Assembly (NCBI GenBank): GCA_011777135.1
Contig: JAABVY010000299.1
Span: forward strand, 291-7,949
DNA length: 7,659 bases
Direction: 5' to 3'
Source of the DNA: Candidatus Zixiibacteriota bacterium
GTDB taxonomy: Bacteria; Zixibacteria; MSB-5A5; JAABVY01
Position numbers and translations under genes: made by a program. The notes under the pieces are model-generated. The model was given only the letters and a program-made list of their open reading frames with translations. It had not been told where the DNA came from and searched no databases. Below are positions 1 to 7,032 of this stretch, one piece after another. Each line of letters begins with the position of its first letter. Position 1 is the first letter of the stretch.

Positions 1-773
1 AATCATATCTTCAATCTCTCGGGGGAAAGATTCAGACTGAGGTTGAGATCACAGATCTCGGTGAAATACCACCTTCCAAGACATTATTTTTTGATCTGAC
101 TCCCAGACAGGTTCTGGATATTTGCAAGGATAAACTCCCGCACAGCTACCGCAGGAGCCTGTCGAAATACCGCTATGGCCCGGGTGTATTCAAAATCGAC
201 TGGGCATTGAGTAATCCGATTCCGTTTAAATCGGAAGAAAGCCGGGAAGCAGGTACCATCCATGTCGGTGGAACATTAGAAGAAATCGCAGAATCCGAAA
301 AGCAAGTCTGGAACGGAAAAACATCCAAAAACCCATTTATAATTCTGTCGCAGCCAAGCATTTTCGACTCTACCAGGGCTCCAGATGGCAAACATACAGC
401 CTGGGCATACTGCCATATTCCTCATGGTTCTGATTTTGACATGACGGATAAAATCGAAAATCAAATCGAGAGATTCGCGCCCGGATTTAAAGATACCATC
501 ATAGCCAGACATGCTATGCCGCCAAAAGCGCTTGAGAGGTATAATCCGAATTATATTGGCGGTGATATCAATGGGGGCGTTCAAGATTTAAGTCAATTAT
601 TCTTCCGACCTGTACTCAGCTTCTCGCCATACAGAATGCCGCTGAAAGGATATTATATCTGTTCTTCTTCGACTCCTCCGGGCGGCGGGGTTCATGGCAT
701 GTGCGGATATCATGCCGCCTGTCAGGCCCTCAAAGATGTATTCGATATCGAATTTGACATCAGAAAAACATAA
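1..773 (+). CDS. Phytoene-desaturase-like NAD(P)/FAD-dependent oxidoreductase, C-terminal part (5' end outside window)
   Basis: The reading frame is open from position 3 to the TAA at 771-773, giving 256 visible residues. The family (COG1233, phytoene dehydrogenase-related, also related to PYROXD2) is usually about 500 residues, so roughly the N-terminal half, with the Rossmann GxGxxG dinucleotide motif, lies off the left edge. What is visible fits the C-terminal half: a segment GPGVFKIDWAL near 180-210, then TRAPDGKHTAWAY near 373-408, IERFAPGF near 466-489, and the glycine-rich closing motif STPPGGGVHGMCGYHAA at about 669-719, which in this family closes over the FAD. A TTG at 207 could be taken as a start, but the protein clearly continues upstream of it, so it is internal. 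The substrate cannot be told: the family includes carotenoid desaturases and many uncharacterised oxidoreductases, and no carotenoid gene is visible nearby. Family assignment is secure, function is not. Confidence 0.88.
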   Translation, partial: SYLQSLGGKIQTEVEITDLGEIPPSKTLFFDLTPRQVLDICKDKLPHSYRRSLSKYRYGPGVFKIDWALSNPIPFKSEESREAGTIHVGGTLEEIAESEKQVWNGKTSKNPFIILSQPSIFDSTRAPDGKHTAWAYCHIPHGSDFDMTDKIENQIERFAPGFKDTIIARHAMPPKALERYNPNYIGGDINGGVQDLSQLFFRPVLSFSPYRMPLKGYYICSSSTPPGGGVHGMCGYHAACQALKDVFDIEFDIRKT

Positions 774-817
774 AAAAAAGATTCCCGGCCAAAATAGCGG
801 AAATTCTGACCAGGAAT
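772..817 (-). terminator. Rho-independent terminator of the aconitase gene
   Basis: Read on the minus strand, ATTCCTGGTC (817-808) pairs with GGCCGGGAAT (790-781) to give a 10-bp stem with two G-U pairs and a 17-nt loop. After one C it runs into eight T (779-772). It lies 32 nt past the aconitase stop. The T-tract overlaps the stop codon (771-773) of the convergent plus-strand gene. Confidence 0.78.
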
Positions 818-818
818 A

Positions 819-850
819 CCATGCAGAAATGCATTATGGGATATTTTTTT
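819..850 (+). terminator. Possible terminator of the plus-strand oxidoreductase
   Basis: CCATGCA (819-825), a GAAA tetraloop (826-829) and TGCA then TGG (830-839) form a short stem with a bulge of three bases. Seven T follow at 844-850, overlapping the aconitase stop codon. The stem is weaker than that of its minus-strand partner, so this is a fair candidate rather than a certain terminator. It lies about 45 nt after the oxidoreductase stop. Confidence 0.45.
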
Positions 851-2789
851 ATGCTATATGCTTTTCCCGAAATATATTAATCAAGCTTCCCTTCAAGATC
901 ATTTCAACCTGACGATCGGACATATTATGTGTAGCTTTGAATTTTAGTCCTTTAGTTTTATTCTCGACTTCTATCTCGCTGTCGTTCTGAATTGATTCTC
1001 TGATATTCTTGAATATCAGCTCATCTCCCTGTTCGATTTTGTCATAATCATCGGAATTGATAAATGTCAATGGCACAATGCCGAAATTTACCAGATTCTG
1101 CCAGTGGATACGCGCAAAGCTTTTTGCCAGAACCACTTTTACACCAAGATAACGCGGCCCAAGTACCGCATGCTCCCGGCTCGAGCCCTGACCGTAGTTG
1201 CTCCCACCAACCACAAATGATCCGCTGTCCTTATGTTCCATAGCGCGCTTATAGTAATCTTCGTCGATTTGCGCAAATGTGAATTTGCTGATCTCAGGAA
1301 CATTGCTGCGCAGAGGAAGCACTTTGGTACCGGCGGGCATGATTTCATCCGTCGACACATCATCACCGGTCTTCATGAGAACCGGACCCTCGATATCATT
1401 GGGAATTGGATCGAGCTCAGGCAGGGTCTTGATATTCGGGCCCTTTTCAAGTTCGACATCTTCATTCTTCTCGGCCGGTGCAAGCAGCATTGAGGTATTA
1501 ATTTTGATTTTATCAGGCTCCTCATATTTCGGGTAGTCCATATCAAGTTCGCGAGGATCAGTGATTTTGCCAGTTAAAGCCGATGCCGCCGCAGTCTCGG
1601 GACTGCAAAGATAGACAGCATCCTCCTTTGTGCCGGAGCGCCCGGGAAAATTTCGGGGAACCGTTCGCAGACTGATCCTGCCGGTCGCAGGCGCCTGACC
1701 CATGCCAATACATCCATTACATCCGGGCTGATGAACCCGTCCGCCGGACCTGACCAGTTTGCTCAAATACCCGAGCTCAATCAGATTTTCGGTAATCTGA
1801 CGTGAGGTCGGATTGATATCAAACGACACGCGGTCATGAACCTGCTTGCCATCTACTATCATTGCCGCAATTGCGAAATCACGGAAACCGGGATTGGCCG
1901 ATGAACCTACCATTGCCTGATAAATGTCCTTTCCAGCTACCTCTTTTACCGGCACCACATTACCCGGACTTGTTGGTTTTGCTATAAGTGGTTCCAGGCT
2001 GGATAAGTCAATTTCGTCATGTTCGTCATATTCAGCGCCCTCGTCGGCGAGAATTTCTGTCCAGACATCGGCACGTTCCTGTTGTTTGAGGAATTTCTTT
2101 ATCATCTCATCCGATGGGAATACCGTTGTTGTGGCGCCCAGTTCTGCACCCATGTTGGCAATTACATGACGATCCATAGCGCTCAGGCTCTCGAGCCCGG
2201 GGCCGTAGTATTCGACAATTTTTCCAACTCCGCCCGAGACTCCATGGCGCCTTAGCATCTCAAGAATGACATCCTTGGCGCTGACCCAATCGGGAAGCTT
2301 GCCGGTCAGCTTGACTCCCATGATCCCGGGCATTTTTATATGATATGGATCTCCCGCCATAGCGGTGGCAACCTCAAGACCGCCTGCGCCCATTGCCAGC
2401 ATGCCCAGCGATCCGGCGGCGCAGGTATGGCTGTCCGAACCGAGCAGAGTCTTGCCCGGTATTCCGAATCGTTCCATATGTACCGGGTGACTGACGCCGT
2501 TGCCGGGTCTGCTGTACCATACTCCAAATTTCTGGCAGGCGCTTCTCAAAAAGAGATGGTCATCGGCATTCTTGAAATCGGTCTGCAGAAGATTATGATC
2601 AACATATTGGGCGGATAATTCGGTTTTTACACGATCCAGATTCATTGCCTCCAGTTCCAACATCACCATGGTACCCGTGGCATCCTGGGTGAGCGTCTGG
2701 TCAATTCTCAATCCGATTTCTGTACCCTGTTTCATCTCACCTGAAACCAGATGGCTTTCGATCAGTTTTTGTGCGACATTCTTTTTCAT
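849..2789 (-). CDS. Aconitate hydratase, short 'Aquifex-type'
   Basis: This 646-residue protein isomerises citrate to isocitrate through cis-aconitate in the TCA cycle; it acts in the cytoplasm with a [4Fe-4S] cluster. Its length and architecture match the compact aconitase/isopropylmalate-isomerase branch (TIGR01342-like). The catalytic domain has QTLTQDATG at 31-39, GSDSHTCAAGSLGM at 117-130 and PGCNGCIGMGQAPATG at 355-370, giving cluster ligands Cys357 and Cys360. After a linker, the swivel domain at about 465-646 has the substrate-binding GGSNYGQGSSREHA at 528-541. The first canonical cluster cysteine (GSCTN in mitochondrial aconitase) reads GSSAN here, with Ser297 in its place. The ATG at 2789 follows AGAAGG at a short spacing. 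The frame stays open upstream to a stop near 2856 without another ATG, GTG or TTG. A 3-isopropylmalate or homoaconitate dehydratase is less likely because both domains are fused and the SREHA loop is aconitase-like. Confidence 0.93.
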   Translation of the reverse strand: MKKNVAQKLIESHLVSGEMKQGTEIGLRIDQTLTQDATGTMVMLELEAMNLDRVKTELSAQYVDHNLLQTDFKNADDHLFLRSACQKFGVWYSRPGNGVSHPVHMERFGIPGKTLLGSDSHTCAAGSLGMLAMGAGGLEVATAMAGDPYHIKMPGIMGVKLTGKLPDWVSAKDVILEMLRRHGVSGGVGKIVEYYGPGLESLSAMDRHVIANMGAELGATTTVFPSDEMIKKFLKQQERADVWTEILADEGAEYDEHDEIDLSSLEPLIAKPTSPGNVVPVKEVAGKDIYQAMVGSSANPGFRDFAIAAMIVDGKQVHDRVSFDINPTSRQITENLIELGYLSKLVRSGGRVHQPGCNGCIGMGQAPATGRISLRTVPRNFPGRSGTKEDAVYLCSPETAAASALTGKITDPRELDMDYPKYEEPDKIKINTSMLLAPAEKNEDVELEKGPNIKTLPELDPIPNDIEGPVLMKTGDDVSTDEIMPAGTKVLPLRSNVPEISKFTFAQIDEDYYKRAMEHKDSGSFVVGGSNYGQGSSREHAVLGPRYLGVKVVLAKSFARIHWQNLVNFGIVPLTFINSDDYDKIEQGDELIFKNIRESIQNDSEIEVENKTKGLKFKATHNMSDRQVEMILKGSLINIFREKHIA

Positions 2790-2914
2790 ACCTTCTATCC
2801 CTTTTATTATTTCATCAAAAACTCTTGCATAATCCGTAATTAAGTATCGCCCCTTTTAATACTAAAATTCATTTAGGCAGTGCGATGTTCCTTATATATG
2901 AAATCCACCGTTAT
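2790..2914 (-). other. Spacer between rpiB and aconitase
   Basis: This 125-bp AT-rich gap has no gene and no recognisable intrinsic terminator behind rpiB, so rpiB transcripts could continue into the aconitase gene. No convincing -35/-10 pair was found. TAAAAGGG is followed by GATA-like bases twice on the minus strand (about 2859-2845 and 2807-2797), an imperfect direct repeat; the copy nearer the gene merges with the ribosome-binding region. Confidence 0.4.
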
Positions 2915-3364
2915 TTAGGACGATTCCTCCAGCATATTGATACGCCGCTGATGTCTACCGCCCTCGAATTCCGCTTTCAGCCATTCATCGACTATCTCGA
3001 TCGCTGTTTCGAGAGTGATCATCCGCTGGCCTATGGAGATCATGTTTGCATCATTATGTTCTTTGGCCAGCCTGGCCGATTCAACATTCCAGCACAGGGC
3101 ACACCTTATTCTCTTGACCTTATTTGCAGCAATAGCCTCACCAGTACCGCTCCCCCCGAGCACAATCCCCGCCTCGCATTTTTTCAGGGAAACCGCTTCA
3201 GCGGCAGCCTTGATAAAGATGGGATAATCGACAGGCAGAACTGAGTCTGTGCCGAAATCCATGATTTCATATCCCTGTTTTTTGAGATGCTCTTTGATCT
3301 TCTCTTTATATTCGAAGCCGGCATGATCGGAAGCTATGGCTATTTTTTTTACATTATTTTGCAT
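2915..3364 (-). CDS. rpiB: Ribose-5-phosphate isomerase B, mycobacterial-type active site
   Basis: This 149-residue, cytoplasmic RpiB/LacAB-family sugar isomerase interconverts ribose 5-phosphate and ribulose 5-phosphate in the non-oxidative pentose phosphate pathway. The N-terminus IAIASDHAGFEYK (8-20) holds the conserved Asp13-His14 pair, and PVDYP follows at 44-48. The loop LGGSGTGEAIAANK (69-82) has Ser72 where the E. coli enzyme has its catalytic Cys. Glu76 sits where Mycobacterium tuberculosis RpiB has its catalytic Glu75. His103-Asn104, Arg114 and the tail RHQRRI also match that subtype. Length is normal for the family. The start is well fixed: GGAGGTGAT at 3373-3365 ends directly at the ATG, a full match to the 16S anti-Shine-Dalgarno. 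The gene lies behind the sdh terminator, so it probably has its own promoter, which was not located with confidence. An allose-6-phosphate isomerase activity cannot be excluded. Confidence 0.95.
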   Translation of the reverse strand: MQNNVKKIAIASDHAGFEYKEKIKEHLKKQGYEIMDFGTDSVLPVDYPIFIKAAAEAVSLKKCEAGIVLGGSGTGEAIAANKVKRIRCALCWNVESARLAKEHNDANMISIGQRMITLETAIEIVDEWLKAEFEGGRHQRRINMLEESS

Positions 3365-3373
3365 ATCACCTCC
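3365..3373 (-). promoter_or_regulatory. Strong Shine-Dalgarno of rpiB
   Basis: The minus strand reads GGAGGTGAT immediately before the rpiB ATG, fully complementary to the usual 16S rRNA 3' end. The GGAGG core is 4 nt from the start codon. It is the best ribosome-binding site in the window and fixes the start. Confidence 0.85.
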
Positions 3374-3430
3374 GCATTTCTGGCATAGAGAATAAGCTCA
3401 CTAATCATAAGATTCATACCAATAAAGTAA

Positions 3431-3464
3431 TAAAATGCCGATTGAGCAATTATCTCAATCGGCA
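3431..3464 (-). terminator. Terminator closing the sdhCAB operon
   Basis: The arms TGCCGATTGAG (3436-3446) and CTCAATCGGCA (3454-3464) form a perfect 11-bp stem with a 7-nt loop. On the minus strand the stem is followed by TTTTATTACTTTATT. It begins 31 nt after the sdhB stop and lies ahead of rpiB, so it separates the two transcripts. On the plus strand it is followed by ATTTTT, so it could work in both directions, but no plus-strand gene lies before it. Confidence 0.82.
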
Positions 3465-3495
3465 ATTTTTATGATTTTAGATTACCTCTATATCG

Positions 3496-4245
3496 TCATT
3501 GTTCTTTATACCGCAGTGAACGGAAATATCCTCGATTCATCTGCGCAATAAACTTCACACTGATTTCCTTAGGACAGGCAGCCTCGCACTCATAATAGTT
3601 GGTGCAGTTGCCGAAGCCTTCCCTGTCCATCTGCTCCACCATGTTGACCACTCGCCTTTTTGCCTCCACCCTGCCCTGGGGAAGATTGGCCAGGTGTGAG
3701 ACTTTTGCAGCTACAAACAGCATGGCCGAGGCGTTCTTGCAGGCTGCCACACATGCTCCGCAGCCGATACATGCGGCCGCGTCGAAGGCGGTTTCGGCGG
3801 CATCCTTTGGAATTGGAATAGCATTAGCATCCGGCGCCCCGCCTGTACCAACCGATACAAATCCACCCGCCTGCATGATTCTATCAAATGCCGACCTGTC
3901 GACAATCAGGTCCTTCACAACCGGGAACGCCCGGGCGCGCCATGGTTCGATATAGATTTTGTCGCCGTCTTTGAAATGCCGCATGTGAAGCTGACATACA
4001 GTCGTACCTTTTTCGGGGCCGTGCGCCACGCCATTGACATTGAGAGAACATGTCCCGCAGATGCCCTCGCGGCAGTCATGGTCAAATGCTATCGGGTCTT
4101 TGCCCTCGCGTTCGAGGTTTTCATTAACAACATCAAGCATCTCCAGAAATGACATATCGGGACTGATATCTTTGGCCTGGTATGTTTCCATACGGCCCTT
4201 ATCCTGCGCATTTTTCTGCCGCCAAACATATAATGTAAGATTCAT
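3496..4245 (-). CDS. sdhB: Succinate dehydrogenase/fumarate reductase iron-sulfur subunit
   Basis: This 249-residue subunit carries electrons from the SdhA flavin to the membrane quinone site through three iron-sulfur clusters. The N-terminal plant-ferredoxin-like domain has the [2Fe-2S] ligands Cys58, Cys63, Cys66 and Cys84 (CREGICGTC, then TTVCQLH). The C-terminal bacterial-ferredoxin-like domain has CIGCGACVAACK with Cys159, Cys162, Cys165 and Cys169, then Cys214, Cys220 and Cys224. By family pattern these give a [4Fe-4S] cluster (159, 162, 165, 224) and a [3Fe-4S] cluster (169, 214, 220); all are present. The ATG overlaps the sdhA stop by one base (TAATG) and has AAGGAG at 4260-4255, so translation is probably coupled to sdhA. 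It is the last gene of the operon, stops with TGA and is followed by a terminator. Whether the complex runs as succinate dehydrogenase or fumarate reductase cannot be read from this subunit. Confidence 0.96.
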   Translation of the reverse strand: MNLTLYVWRQKNAQDKGRMETYQAKDISPDMSFLEMLDVVNENLEREGKDPIAFDHDCREGICGTCSLNVNGVAHGPEKGTTVCQLHMRHFKDGDKIYIEPWRARAFPVVKDLIVDRSAFDRIMQAGGFVSVGTGGAPDANAIPIPKDAAETAFDAAACIGCGACVAACKNASAMLFVAAKVSHLANLPQGRVEAKRRVVNMVEQMDREGFGNCTNYYECEAACPKEISVKFIAQMNRGYFRSLRYKEQ

Positions 4246-6158
4246 TATTTGTAACTCCTTTGCGCAAGGTGAACCTCTTTGAACTCCAGGGGCTCTTTGT
4301 GAAGATTTGGCTTCTTTCCGACGCCGGTAAATTCCCAGGCCGAGACATGAGCATAATTCTCGTCATCACGCAGGGCTTCTCCCTCCTCGGTTTGATGTTC
4401 CTCGCGGAAATGCCCGCCGCAGGATTCATCCCGGTCGAGCGCATCCTCGCACATCAATTCGGCAAATTCCAGGAAATCCACAACTCTTCCGGCACGCTCC
4501 AGGCATTGATTCAATTCTTCATTCTCGCCGACAACCTTTACATTTTCCCAGAATTCATCCCTGATCTTGGGAATTTCCAGTAATGCCTTTTTCAAGCCCT
4601 GCTCATTGCGGGCCATTCCGCACTCTTCCCACATCAGGCGTCCCAGTTGGCGATGGAAATCGTCGACTGTGCGTTTACCATTTATGGAAAGCAGCTTATG
4701 TACTCTCTGCTTTACATCCTCCTCTGATTTCTTGAATTCCTCATGATCGGCTTTGACCTTGCCAGGAGTAATACGTGCCAGGTAATCGCCAATTGTATAT
4801 GGAATCACGAAGTATCCATCAGCGAGTCCCTGCATCAGTGCGCTGGCACCGAGACGATTGGCGCCATGATCGGAGAAATTGGCCTCGCCGATTACAAACA
4901 GGCCGGGAAGATTACTCATCAGGTTATAATCGACCCAGAGGCCACCCATGGTGTAGTGAGGCGCCGGATAGATCCTCATCGGGACTTTATATGGATTCTC
5001 GGCCGTGATCTTCTCATACATATGGAAGAGATTGCCGTAACGGTCACGGATCGCATCCTCTCCCAGCCTTTCGATTGCATCCGAAAAATCGAGGTAAACA
5101 CCCTCGCCGGTCTCACCCACTCCGCGTCCCTCGTCGCAAACTTCTTTAGCCGACCGTGAGGCGATATCACGCGGAGCCAGATTGCCATAAGAGGGATACT
5201 TTCTTTCAAGGTAATAGTCCCGATCTTCCTCGGGAATCTCATTGGGAGGCCGATCATCATCCTTCTTTTTCGGCACCCAGATACGGCCGTCGTTACGCAA
5301 TGATTCTGACATCAATGTAAGCTTGGACTGATAATCACCGTGTCCCGGAATGCATGTAGGATGAATCTGCGTGTAACACGGATTAGCAAAGAAAGCGCCT
5401 TTCTTATATGCGCGATATGCCGCGGTGACATTACATCCCATAGCATTCGTAGAAAGGTAGAACACATTGCTGTATCCGCCGGTTGCGAGTACCACAGCAT
5501 CGGCAGCATAAGATTTAATCTCACCCGTGACCATATCCCTTACTACGATACCTTTGGCATGGCCGTCCACCACCGCAAGATCAAGCATTTCCGCACGTCC
5601 ATGCATTTCCACAGCGCCCTTTCCGATTTGACGTGCCAGAGCCTGGTAGCATCCCAGAAGAAGCTGCTGCCCGGTTTGACCGCGGGCATAAAATGTTCTC
5701 GAAACCAGCGCGCCGCCAAAAGAGCGATTGGCCAGTTCACCGCCGTACTCGCGTGCAAACGGCACGCCCTGGGCCACACATTGATCGATTATGTTTTCTG
5801 AAAGCTGTGCCAGGCGATAGACATTGGCCTCACGGCTCCTGAAATCGCCGCCTTTGACAGTGTCATAGAACAACCTGTAAACAGAGTCGTTATCATTCTG
5901 GTAATTCTTGGCGGCATTAATTCCGCCCTGCGCGGCTATACTATGGGCACGTCTGGAGCTGTCCTGGTAGCAGAAAGCCGTTACTTTGTAGCCCAGCTCT
6001 GCGAATGATGCCGCCGCGGAGCCACCCGCCAAGCCTGTACCAACCACTATAATATGAAATTTGCGCTTATTGGCGGGACTGACGACCTTAAGGTCAAATT
6101 TGTGCTTATCCCATTTTTCGGAAATCGGTCCGGAGGGAATTTTTGAATCCAAGGCCAT
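4245..6158 (-). CDS. sdhA: Succinate dehydrogenase/fumarate reductase flavoprotein subunit
   Basis: This 637-residue catalytic subunit of complex II oxidises succinate to fumarate (or the reverse) on the cytoplasmic side. The FAD-binding Rossmann motif VVGTGLAGGSAA is at 38-49, and RRAHSIAAQGGIN at 69-81 carries His72, the expected site of covalent FAD attachment. Active-site segments are visible: HPTCIPGHGDYQSK at 266-279, SESLRNDG at 284-291, PRDIASR with the catalytic Arg330, HYTMGG with His401, and ANRLGASALMQG with Arg435. GEANFSDHGANR at 424-435 is the second FAD-contact region. Length and sequence resemble the longer type-B SdhA of Bacteroidota and some Actinobacteria. The ATG directly abuts the sdhC stop (TAAATG) and is preceded by GAGGGGGTGAT, so the start is secure. 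No disruption was seen. Confidence 0.97.
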   Translation of the reverse strand: MALDSKIPSGPISEKWDKHKFDLKVVSPANKRKFHIIVVGTGLAGGSAAASFAELGYKVTAFCYQDSSRRAHSIAAQGGINAAKNYQNDNDSVYRLFYDTVKGGDFRSREANVYRLAQLSENIIDQCVAQGVPFAREYGGELANRSFGGALVSRTFYARGQTGQQLLLGCYQALARQIGKGAVEMHGRAEMLDLAVVDGHAKGIVVRDMVTGEIKSYAADAVVLATGGYSNVFYLSTNAMGCNVTAAYRAYKKGAFFANPCYTQIHPTCIPGHGDYQSKLTLMSESLRNDGRIWVPKKKDDDRPPNEIPEEDRDYYLERKYPSYGNLAPRDIASRSAKEVCDEGRGVGETGEGVYLDFSDAIERLGEDAIRDRYGNLFHMYEKITAENPYKVPMRIYPAPHYTMGGLWVDYNLMSNLPGLFVIGEANFSDHGANRLGASALMQGLADGYFVIPYTIGDYLARITPGKVKADHEEFKKSEEDVKQRVHKLLSINGKRTVDDFHRQLGRLMWEECGMARNEQGLKKALLEIPKIRDEFWENVKVVGENEELNQCLERAGRVVDFLEFAELMCEDALDRDESCGGHFREEHQTEEGEALRDDENYAHVSAWEFTGVGKKPNLHKEPLEFKEVHLAQRSYK

Positions 6159-6884
6159 TTATATCACCCCCTCAGGGAGTTTGACAATTCCGGCCAGTAC
6201 CGCAACGGGGATTGAGAGATATCCCAGAAATATAAGCCATGCGAAGATCACGGTGACCGGTCGGAGTATCTTCTCAAAGTTGGTATCGTTTAGACCCCAG
6301 GTCTGGAACATGCTTTTGGAAGCATGCACTATATGATATCCGACTATTGCCACTGAAACGATATAGACCGCCGATATGATATAGTTCTGGAAACCGAGTA
6401 TAACCATGGAGTAAACATCATGCCGTCTAAGGGCATCCTCAAGATGAGCATACCTTGGATTAGTGATTATAAATGTGAAATGCAGAAGATGATAGACGAC
6501 AAAGAGGAAAACTCCGATACCGGTCCAGATCATAGTGCGGGAGGACAGTGTTGCTTCCTGATAGACTTTTCGTTTATAGCGTATCGGACGAGCTCCCCTG
6601 TTTTCGAAATATAGTTTTATAGCGAACCAGACATGAATTATAAGCATCGCCAGCAAAAACGCTCTTATAACCGATAACCATACGCCTATAGAGCGCAAAA
6701 AGAGTGCATACGCATTCAATGCATTTTGTCCCACAAAAATCTGAAGATTGCCGATCAGATGTCCTACCACATAAGCCATCAGCACCAGGCCGCTTAAGGA
6801 CATCAGGATCTTTTTACCGATTGATCTATTGAGAAGACGGGCAGGCATGCTTGCAGCAGTGGGAGGCGCATTAACATCTTGCAT
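6159..6884 (-). CDS. sdhC: Succinate dehydrogenase cytochrome b558-type membrane subunit
   Basis: This 241-residue membrane anchor holds the hemes and quinone site of a type-B complex II, so no separate sdhD is needed and none is present. Five hydrophobic segments are visible at about 25-45, 70-92, 117-140, 158-188 and 205-233. Histidines in the first four are candidate ligands for two b hemes: His42 (GHLIGNL), His84 (IIHVWFAIK), His132 or His135 (YHLLHFT) and His184 or His187 (GYHIVHASKSMFQTWG). Length fits the b558 family (TIGR02046-like). It is the first gene of the sdhCAB operon; the AAAGG at 6899-6895 lies 10 nt before the ATG and supports this start. The gene order C-A-B is the usual one for the type. 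Sequence alone does not show whether quinone is reduced on the inner or the outer side. Confidence 0.94.
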   Translation of the reverse strand: MQDVNAPPTAASMPARLLNRSIGKKILMSLSGLVLMAYVVGHLIGNLQIFVGQNALNAYALFLRSIGVWLSVIRAFLLAMLIIHVWFAIKLYFENRGARPIRYKRKVYQEATLSSRTMIWTGIGVFLFVVYHLLHFTFIITNPRYAHLEDALRRHDVYSMVILGFQNYIISAVYIVSVAIVGYHIVHASKSMFQTWGLNDTNFEKILRPVTVIFAWLIFLGYLSIPVAVLAGIVKLPEGVI

Positions 6885-6960
6885 AGATACCCAACCTTTC
6901 TATTGATTAACAATTGATAATAAATAGATAAACTATTATTAAGTTGACAACAAGATTTTT
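6885..6960 (-). promoter_or_regulatory. AT-rich leader of the sdhCAB operon with dyad and direct repeats
   Basis: The bases before sdhC are strongly AT-rich. They hold a dyad, TAATAAATAG (6918-6927) against CTATTATTA (6933-6941), with one bulged A and a 5-nt loop; the odd palindrome GTTGACAAC (6943-6951); and two copies of ATTGAT (6902 and 6913) spaced 11 bp, about one helical turn. On the minus strand TTGTCA (6950-6945) resembles a -35 box, but the best -10-like TATTAT (6922-6917) is 22 nt away, which is too far, so no promoter is fixed. Operator function is a guess from position and symmetry. Confidence 0.3.
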
Positions 6961-7020
6961 TTACAGCTTTGGTAATGGAGATTTTGGCTTTTCAAAATCC
7001 ATGTTCGCCATCTGGCGCAT
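6961..7020 (-). other. Tiny ORF, or in-frame tail after the nuoN stop (19 codons from ATG)
   Basis: The ATG at 7020 opens 19 codons (MRQMANMDFEKPKSPLPKL) ending at the TAA at 6963-6961. It lies in the same frame as nuoN: after the nuoN TAA at 7035-7033 there are 23 sense codons before the next stop. No good ribosome-binding site precedes the ATG. It could be a decayed or read-through C-terminal tail of NuoN, a real small protein, or chance. The peptide is not one I recognise. Confidence 0.2.
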
Positions 7021-7032
7021 CTCTGACAGGAA

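Noticed and set aside
276..584. Minus-strand frame of 102 codons inside the left-edge oxidoreductase
   Set aside because: The plus-strand frame shows the conserved oxidoreductase motifs; this one shows none and is a shadow.
207..773. TTG at 207 as the true start of the left-edge gene
   Set aside because: The same frame is open upstream to the window edge and encodes a family-like segment just before it, so the TTG is internal.
2807..2830. Seven-codon ORF on the minus strand before aconitase as a leader peptide
   Set aside because: It is too short to judge, has no well-spaced ribosome-binding site and no run of regulatory codons.
2885..3244. Plus-strand open frame of 119 codons opposite rpiB
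   Set aside because: It is antisense to a clear rpiB, has no family resemblance, and mirrors the codon pattern of the real gene.
4743..5801. Long plus-strand open frames opposite sdhA (up to about 150 codons)
   Set aside because: sdhA is intact and full of conserved motifs across this whole stretch; the opposite frames have no recognisable domain.
6944..6972. TTGACA on the plus strand as a promoter -35 box
   Set aside because: No TATAAT-like box lies 16-18 nt downstream, and no plus-strand gene follows. The hexamer is part of the GTTGACAAC palindrome.
6979..7000. Hairpin GATTTTG/CAAAATC (7 bp, 6-nt loop) behind nuoN as a terminator
   Set aside because: It is AT-rich and not followed by a T-tract on the minus strand; the bases after it are mixed and then A-rich. 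It also lies inside the small in-frame ORF.
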